From an uncultured Acidobacteriota bacterium (lineage in GTDB: Bacteria; Acidobacteriota; Blastocatellia; Pyrinomonadales; Pyrinomonadaceae): a stretch of DNA of 9,996 nucleotides. The notes beneath the pieces are model-generated. The model saw only the letters and a program-made list of their open reading frames with translations, was not told the DNA's origin and made no database searches. Shown piece by piece: positions 6,051-9,996 of this stretch. The stretch lies in the NCBI GenBank assembly GCA_902826385.1, contig CADEEU010000110.1, positions 1 through 9,996 of the forward strand. The letters are read 5' to 3'. Each line of letters opens with the position of its first letter. The stretch's first letter is position 1. The translations under genes were made by a program, and so were the position numbers.

Positions 6051-6797
6051 ATGGAATCATCTGCAATATTTATTGTTCTCGCAATCCTCGTCGTTGCCCT
6101 CCTATATTCATCGGTCGGTCACGGAGGTGCGTCGGGCTATTTGGCGGTGATGGCGTTTTTGGCTGTGGCACCGGAGGGTACGCGGCCGACGGCGTTGGTT
6201 TTGAACTTGTTTGTGGCATCGATCGCGACCCTGCAGTTCTGGCGGGCAGGACATTTTTCGTGGCGATTGTTTTGGCCGTTTGCGGTTACGTCTATTCCGT
6301 TGGCGTTCGTTGGCGGAATGATCGTGCTTCCGACGACTATCTATAAAATAGTGCTAGGGCTGGTGCTGCTGTTTGCAGCGTTTCGGCTAGCTTGGAAACT
6401 TGCCTCTGATGATAACCAGATCAAAGAGCCGAAGTTGTGGTTGGCTCTGATTATCGGCGCCGGTATTGGGCTGTTATCCGGTTTGGTCGGCGTCGGCGGC
6501 GGCATATTCTTGACACCGGTCCTGCTGCTGATGCATTGGTCCCTGACGAAAACGGCGGCCGGCATTTCTGCACTATTTATCTTCGCGAACTCGGCGGCAG
6601 GTTTGGCTGGCCGACTGTATGACAAGCCAACCGAGTTTCAGGCAATGCCGGTCGATGTCTGGTTTTGGATCATTGCGGCAGTCGTCGGAGGCCTGATCGG
6701 CTCGCTGCTTGGTGCCACGAAGTTCGATTCGCTGACACTGAGGCGAGTCCTCGCCGCCGTTTTATTGTTTGCGGCGGTCAAATTGATCTTTGTGTAA
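6051..6797 (+). CDS. TauE/SafE-family membrane permease (anion/organosulfur exporter type)
   Basis: The 248-residue protein is almost wholly hydrophobic, with about seven or eight membrane segments, as expected for TauE/SafE. The family shows an internal duplication, and both copies of the signature are visible: LLYSSVGHGGASGYLAVMAF near the N-terminus (residues 18-37) and GLLSGLVGVGGGIFLTPVLL in the second half (about 140-159). The loop between the halves (LASDDNQIKEPK) is polar and short. Members export sulfite, sulfoacetate or related anions, or move other small substrates; the substrate cannot be read from sequence. The ATG at 6051 has no strong ribosome binding site, only AGCGGG about 6 nt upstream. 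The gene is divergent from the methionine synthase-like gene, which fits a link with sulfur compounds but does not prove one. Confidence 0.9.
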   Translation: MESSAIFIVLAILVVALLYSSVGHGGASGYLAVMAFLAVAPEGTRPTALVLNLFVASIATLQFWRAGHFSWRLFWPFAVTSIPLAFVGGMIVLPTTIYKIVLGLVLLFAAFRLAWKLASDDNQIKEPKLWLALIIGAGIGLLSGLVGVGGGIFLTPVLLLMHWSLTKTAAGISALFIFANSAAGLAGRLYDKPTEFQAMPVDVWFWIIAAVVGGLIGSLLGATKFDSLTLRRVLAAVLLFAAVKLIFV

Positions 6798-6846
6798 CTT
6801 ACCAACGCTGGAAACGTTCATCTATCGGCCGTTTAACAATCAAAAT

Positions 6847-6882
6847 TAGTTGATAGTTTAATAGATAATAGTTGATAGTTTA
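6847..6882. repeat. Pair of 14-bp direct repeats upstream of the second VWA gene
   Basis: TAGTTGATAGTTTA occurs at 6847-6860 and again at 6869-6882, a 22-bp period, so both copies face nearly the same side of the helix. The stretch is AT-rich and lies 75-110 bp before the VWA start. The first copy contains TTGATA (6850-6855, a 5-of-6 match to -35) and the second contains GATAGT (6874-6879, 4 of 6 to -10, 18-bp spacing). It may be a promoter, a tandem operator, or both. Confidence 0.5.
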
Positions 6883-6956
6883 GGAGTGCCACCCGAAACG
6901 GTTCAGGCATACAATTTCGAAGATTCGTAATCAAACATCGTGATGTTCCCCAACTG

Positions 6957-8024
6957 ATGAAATTCGCGATCCTCACAATTTTACTGCTGGCGGTATCTGT
7001 TTCCGCCCAATCGGGACGCGTAAAGCCGCCGGACCCGCCAACGCCGACTCCAAAACCCGCCAGCAAATTGCCGGTAAAATACAACCCCACGCGCATACCC
7101 GAGGAACTGACCGGTCCCGTGCCGACACCGACGCCTACGCCGAAAACCTCCAACGATGACGACGTAATCCGCGTCGACTCGACACTGGTACCGATCCCTG
7201 CAACGGTCCTCGGTCCTGACGGCCGGTCGATAGCGACTCTTAAACTCGAAGATTTTGAGCTGAGTATCAATGGCAAACCGGCCGAGATCAGCGACCTTTC
7301 GCGTTCGGAAAGCCCGATCCGGCTGGCGATGCTGTTCGATAATTCTTCAAGCGTAACGCTGGCCAGGGAGTTTGAGAAGAAAGCCGCAGTTAGATTTTTT
7401 GACCGAATGCTGCGGCCCGAAAAAGACCTGGCCGCGTTGTTTAGCGTTGCCACCGGTACGCGTTTGGAGCAGGGTCTAACGAGCGAGGTCGGAATGCTGA
7501 CCAGAGCGATCCAGGCTTTTCCTGCACCGGAAGGCGCGACCGCTTTGCTTGACGGGATCATCAAAGCTGCGGACTATCTGGGCGAAGTTCAAGGCCGACG
7601 CGTGATCATAATCGTCTCCGATGGTGAAGATACGTACAGCGATTCCTCACTTGAACAAGCCCTGCGTGCTTTACAGGTGGCGAACTGTCAGGTCTACGTC
7701 GTAAAGACTACGGATTTCGAAAATTTCGTCCGTACGAAATCACGCGCCGGCAACGCAAATATTCACCAGCTCGCAGCTGAACGCCGCATGCTCGAAATAG
7801 CCGCCCAAACCGGCGGCCGCGTTTACTCGCCGATCGACGAAAAAGAGCTCGACGAAGCTTTTCGCCAAATCTCCGCGGAGCTTTCGCAGCAATATATTCT
7901 CAGCTACTATCCTGATTCGACCATAGAAAGACGCGGTGAGTTTCGCGAGATCGCGCTCACGATCAAAAATCGGCCTAATGTAGATGTGCGAACGCGCAAG
8001 GGTTACTACGTTCCGAAGAAATAG
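6957..8024 (+). CDS. Secreted VWA-domain protein of the acidobacterial VWFA-related family (second copy)
   Basis: The protein has 355 residues. Residues 1-17 form a signal peptide (MKFAILTILLLAVSVSA, cleavage before QSG). A proline/threonine-rich linker with PTPTPKP and VPTPTPTPK runs to about residue 65, then an acidic NDDD. A beta-rich segment (IRVDSTLVPIPATVLGPDGR, 71-90) leads to the VWA domain at about 120-320. The metal-site residues are complete: DNSSS (D128, S130, S132), T195 in EGATALLDG, and D222 in VSDGED. The C-terminal stretch QQYILSYYPD and the ending KGYYVPKK are characteristic of the family. It shares architecture with the protein encoded at 727-1890 but is clearly diverged, so the two are paralogues rather than a recent duplication. 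It probably acts outside the cytoplasmic membrane as a metal-dependent binding protein; the ligand is unknown. The start lacks a Shine-Dalgarno sequence but gives a proper signal peptide. Confidence 0.9.
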   Translation: MKFAILTILLLAVSVSAQSGRVKPPDPPTPTPKPASKLPVKYNPTRIPEELTGPVPTPTPTPKTSNDDDVIRVDSTLVPIPATVLGPDGRSIATLKLEDFELSINGKPAEISDLSRSESPIRLAMLFDNSSSVTLAREFEKKAAVRFFDRMLRPEKDLAALFSVATGTRLEQGLTSEVGMLTRAIQAFPAPEGATALLDGIIKAADYLGEVQGRRVIIIVSDGEDTYSDSSLEQALRALQVANCQVYVVKTTDFENFVRTKSRAGNANIHQLAAERRMLEIAAQTGGRVYSPIDEKELDEAFRQISAELSQQYILSYYPDSTIERRGEFREIALTIKNRPNVDVRTRKGYYVPKK

Positions 8025-8033
8025 TTCAGAGTT

Positions 8034-8047
8034 CAAGCTTTAGCTTG
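8034..8047. terminator. Small hairpin after the second VWA gene
   Basis: CAAGC-TTTA-GCTTG forms a 5-bp stem with a 4-nt loop 10 bp after the VWA stop codon, followed by pyrimidine-rich CTTCTTCAGTCTT. It could be a weak terminator or a dispersed palindromic repeat unit. The stem is short. Confidence 0.25.
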
Positions 8048-8061
8048 CTTCTTCAGTCTTG

Positions 8062-8067
8062 TAGAAT
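8062..8067 (+). promoter_or_regulatory. Candidate -10 box for the xerC-like gene
   Basis: TAGAAT matches 5 of 6 bases of the -10 consensus, 40 bp before the ATG at 8108. The sequence 17 bp upstream (TTTAGC) is a poor -35. Confidence 0.3.
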
Positions 8068-8107
8068 CGCGTTTGATAGGCACGAGTAGGCGTGATCTCT
8101 GAACGAA

Positions 8108-9019
8108 ATGCTGCAAAATCTGATCGATCAATTTCTCGAACACCTAACTCACGAGCGAAACATGAGCCCGCACACGCTTCGCAATTACGCGAGTGATCTG
8201 GCCCAATTTCGTGATTATCTTTGTTCGATAGAAAAACGCAACGATGTCGCTGTTACGGACATTGATCGTCTGACCATCCGCGAATGGATGGCGTCGCTGC
8301 ACAACGATCATAAAAAAACGTCCGTCGCGCGGAAGCTGGCAAGCCTGAGGACGTTCTTCCAGTTTCTTATCCGCGAAGGCGTCGTTGAGGTAAATCCCGC
8401 AAAGCTTGTTGCAACGCCGAAGATCGAACGCAAGCTGCCGAATCATCTTTCGATGGAAGACGCCGTCCGATTTATCGAGACGCCCGATACAAACACCGAT
8501 CTCGGCCGTCGCGACCGCGCGATAATCGAATTTCTTTATGCTACGGGAATTCGTGTGGGTGAACTGGTGAGCATAAATTTGAAGGACATCGATTTCCGTG
8601 AACGCCTGGTCCGCGTCACGGGCAAGCGAAAAAAACAGCGCATCGTTCCCTTTCACGAACACGCGTTGCAGGCGTTGATGCATTATCTAGCGGAAACGCG
8701 TCCGGCGTTTTTAAACAACGCCCCTCTCGCGGCACGCGATGACCAAGCGGTTTTCCTGAATTATCAAGGCACGCGCATTACCACGCGAAGCGTCGGCCGG
8801 ATGATCGACAAATACATCAAACAATGCGCCGACATCCACGATATCTCTCCGCACAGCCTGCGTCACTCTTTCGCCACGCACCTTCTTGATCAAGGCGCCG
8901 ACCTCCGCGACATCCAGGAACTGCTCGGCCACGCCCTGCTGTCAACGACGCAAATTTACACGCAAGTTTCAATGGAAAAAATGATCGCGGTTTACGATAA
9001 GGCTCATCCCAAGGCTTGA
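8108..9019 (+). CDS. xerC: XerC/XerD-type tyrosine recombinase
   Basis: The 303-residue protein has the size and two-domain layout of Xer recombinases, which resolve chromosome dimers at dif with FtsK. The N-terminal SAM-like DNA-binding domain (about 3-90) includes FLEHLTHERNMSPHTLRNY. The catalytic domain has every active-site residue: R149 in ATGIRVGEL, K173 in TGKRKKQR, H249 and R252 in HSLRHSFATHLL, H275 in LLGHALLSTTQIYT, and the nucleophile Y284. The ending DKAHPKA matches the usual XerC C-terminus better than XerD, but the two are hard to separate without alignment. It stands alone, with a weak ribosome binding site, 83 bp after a VWA gene. No dif-like site or integrase-type arm-binding domain was noticed nearby, so a housekeeping role is more likely than phage integration. 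A toxin-antitoxin pair lies just downstream. Confidence 0.92.
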   Translation: MLQNLIDQFLEHLTHERNMSPHTLRNYASDLAQFRDYLCSIEKRNDVAVTDIDRLTIREWMASLHNDHKKTSVARKLASLRTFFQFLIREGVVEVNPAKLVATPKIERKLPNHLSMEDAVRFIETPDTNTDLGRRDRAIIEFLYATGIRVGELVSINLKDIDFRERLVRVTGKRKKQRIVPFHEHALQALMHYLAETRPAFLNNAPLAARDDQAVFLNYQGTRITTRSVGRMIDKYIKQCADIHDISPHSLRHSFATHLLDQGADLRDIQELLGHALLSTTQIYTQVSMEKMIAVYDKAHPKA

Positions 9020-9033
9020 ATCCGCTCCTGCGC

Positions 9034-9060
9034 TTAAAAGACGTACAAACGTGATAAAAT
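9034..9060 (+). promoter_or_regulatory. Candidate promoter of the toxin-antitoxin pair
   Basis: TAAAAT (9055-9060, 5 of 6) with TTAAAA (9034-9039, 4 of 6) 15 bp upstream lies just before the antitoxin gene at 9084. The spacing is short. A purine-rich GGGGAAAAGAAAG follows as a likely ribosome binding region. Confidence 0.3.
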
Positions 9061-9083
9061 AGGGTTCTGGGGAAAAGAAAGCA

Positions 9084-9350
9084 ATGAGCCAGAACATCCT
9101 GACAATTGAATACAGTGACGATTTGCTTTTTAAGCTAGGTCTTTCACGGGAAGGATTTTCTAATGAAGCTCGCATGCTTCTCGCGGCCAAGTTATATGAA
9201 CTCGGCCGACTATCTTCCGGCGAGGCGGCTCAATTTTCTGGGAAGAGTCGGGTTGAATTCTTGTTTGCGTTGGGTCAACTCGGCATGCCTATGAGTAATC
9301 TGCGCCCGGAAGACTTGGATCAGGAGCTGAATTTTGCCCTCGATGAATAG
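9084..9350 (+). CDS. UPF0175-family antitoxin
   Basis: The 88-residue protein fits the UPF0175 family from end to end. It has a short N-terminal beta strand (NILTIEYSDDLLFKLGLS), the helical block FSNEARMLLAAKLYELGRLS (25-44), SGEAAQFSGKSRVEFLFALG (45-64, resembling a helix-turn-helix), and the tail LGMPMSNL followed by an acidic end. These small proteins usually sit directly upstream of DUF3368 PIN-domain toxins and are regarded as their antitoxins, binding the toxin and probably their own promoter. The stop codon overlaps the toxin start by 8 bases (ATGAATAG), so the two are coupled. It appears intact, whereas the toxin gene is disrupted. Confidence 0.88.
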   Translation: MSQNILTIEYSDDLLFKLGLSREGFSNEARMLLAAKLYELGRLSSGEAAQFSGKSRVEFLFALGQLGMPMSNLRPEDLDQELNFALDE

Positions 9351-9839
9351 ACGCATAGTTCTTAACACCGGTCCGCTCATCGCCTTGGGCAAGGTACCGG
9401 CATTTGAGTTAATAAGAAGGCTCCAAATAGATTTCTTCACTACTGAGCAGGTCGCATCTGAAATTTCAATCGGAATTGAAATGGGATATTCCGTTGACAT
9501 GCCTGCATGGATCAAGGTCCTGCAGCTTTCTTACACGACGTCAATATTGACACTCGCTAATCTGGATTTAGGCGAGGCGTCGGTTATCGAGGCGGCCTTA
9601 CAGCAAAAGACTTACAGCAAAAGATTGGAACCGTTTGTATTGACGAGTTAAAAGGAAGAAGGGCGGCAGCCGCCTCGGGCTTAAGAGTTGTCGGATCACT
9701 AGGACTATTCGGGTTGCTAAAAAAAAGCGGAATTGTGCCTAAGATAAGACCACTTATTGATAAAGCTCAGGCTAACGGAATCTACTACGATAAGAACTTG
9801 TTGAGCTTTTTCTGTCCGATCACGCCGAATAGCTCTTAG
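9343..9839 (+). pseudogene. DUF3368 PIN-domain toxin disrupted by a 14-bp tandem duplication
   Basis: The frame from ATG 9343 gives RRIVLNTGPLIALGK (3-17), the typical opening of a DUF3368 PIN ribonuclease, and continues through DLGEASVIEAALQQK (75-89) with E78. It then shifts into an unrelated tail and stops at 9651 after 102 residues. The missing part is in the -1 frame from 9624 to the TAG at 9837-9839: IGTVCIDELKGRR, GLRVVGSLGLFGLLKKSG, IVPKIRPLIDKA and an ending of NSS. Removing one copy of the 14-bp repeat at 9597-9624 joins both parts into a 160-residue protein of normal family length. The truncated product lacks the catalytic Asp of CIDELKG (restored position 96), so it should be inactive as an RNase. 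An in-frame TTG at 9334 is a less likely start. If the repeat can contract, the gene could revert. Confidence 0.88.
9597..9624 (+). repeat. Perfect 14-bp tandem duplication inside the PIN toxin gene
   Basis: CTTACAGCAAAAGA occurs at 9597-9610 and again immediately at 9611-9624 with no mismatch. Fourteen is not a multiple of three, so the second copy shifts the reading frame. The lack of divergence between copies suggests a recent event. Confidence 0.95.
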
Positions 9840-9864
9840 TTTCTCTCGCGAGACTCTGCACTTT

Positions 9865-9996
9865 ATGAAGAACCAGATAGCCCTTATTATCTTTGTATGC
9901 TTTTTTTCGTTTGCGGCACTCGGACAAATACCCAGGAAAAACATTGAGTCGATTCGTGAAATTTGTAAGGCAACTAATGCACAGATCGCCGAGATG
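9865..9996 (+). CDS. N-terminal part of a secreted protein of unknown function (runs off right edge)
   Basis: The frame from ATG 9865 is open for 44 codons to the last base. Residues 1-20 (MKNQIALIIFVCFFSFAALG) form a clear signal peptide with cleavage expected before QIPRKN. The visible mature part, ESIREICKATNAQIAEM, is polar and probably helical, with one Cys; too little is present to name a family. The gene begins 25 bp after the restored stop of the PIN toxin gene. No strong ribosome binding site is seen. It may belong to the next transcription unit. Confidence 0.6.
   Translation, partial: MKNQIALIIFVCFFSFAALGQIPRKNIESIREICKATNAQIAEM

Noticed and set aside
8144..8683. 179-codon open frame on the minus strand
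   Set aside because: It is antisense to the xerC-like gene, whose catalytic residues are all in place.
9597..9651. Programmed -1 ribosomal frameshift joining the two parts of the PIN toxin
   Set aside because: No canonical slippery heptamer is in frame before the stop, and the exact 14-bp duplication explains the shift more simply.
8108..9839. Integrative element formed by the recombinase and the toxin-antitoxin pair
   Set aside because: The recombinase looks like a standard XerC/D of normal length. I saw no attachment-site repeats, tRNA, or further mobile genes.
1..9996. CRISPR array, rRNA, tRNA or insertion sequence
   Set aside because: I saw no regularly spaced repeats, no tRNA-like cloverleaf, no rRNA signature and no transposase or terminal inverted repeat pair.

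Overview
The window looks like a piece of an Acidobacteriota chromosome, probably Blastocatellia/Pyrinomonadales. The main reason is two separate secreted von Willebrand A (VWA) proteins whose layout matches the acidobacterial VWFA-related family (signal peptide, Pro/Thr-rich linker, VWA domain, C-terminal beta-rich tail). Base composition is intermediate, gene density is high, and most genes are ordinary chromosomal genes. This lineage call is inference from family content; no rRNA or other marker is present.

Layout, left to right. Positions 1-660 (minus) hold the N-terminal part of a secreted GH5-type beta-mannanase that runs off the left edge, downstream of a VWA protein gene (727-1890, minus). 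A non-coding stretch of about 490 bp follows, then trmFO (2382-3767, plus), the folate/FAD-dependent tRNA m5U54 methyltransferase. A short operon comes next: a ParB-like DGHHR protein (3796-4038) overlapping by 4 bases a CX5R tyrosine/dual-specificity phosphatase-like protein (4035-4541). A long hairpin separates this from a convergent gene for a stand-alone cobalamin-independent methionine synthase-like protein (4621-5775, minus). That gene is divergent from a TauE/SafE-type membrane exporter (6051-6797, plus), with two promoter-like sequences and an interrupted dyad between them. A second VWA protein (6957-8024), a XerC/D tyrosine recombinase (8108-9019), and a UPF0175 antitoxin/DUF3368 PIN toxin pair (9084-9839) follow. 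A new secreted-protein gene starts at 9865 and runs off the right edge.

The most notable finding is in the toxin-antitoxin pair. The PIN toxin gene is broken by a perfect 14-bp tandem duplication (9597-9624). Removing one copy restores a clean 160-residue DUF3368 protein ending at 9839. The antitoxin upstream is intact. This is either a recent inactivation or a reversible slippage switch. Second in interest is the translationally coupled ParB-like/phosphatase pair, whose joint role is unknown to me. I see no CRISPR array, tRNA, rRNA, insertion sequence or clear defence island, and I do not claim a wholly new system.
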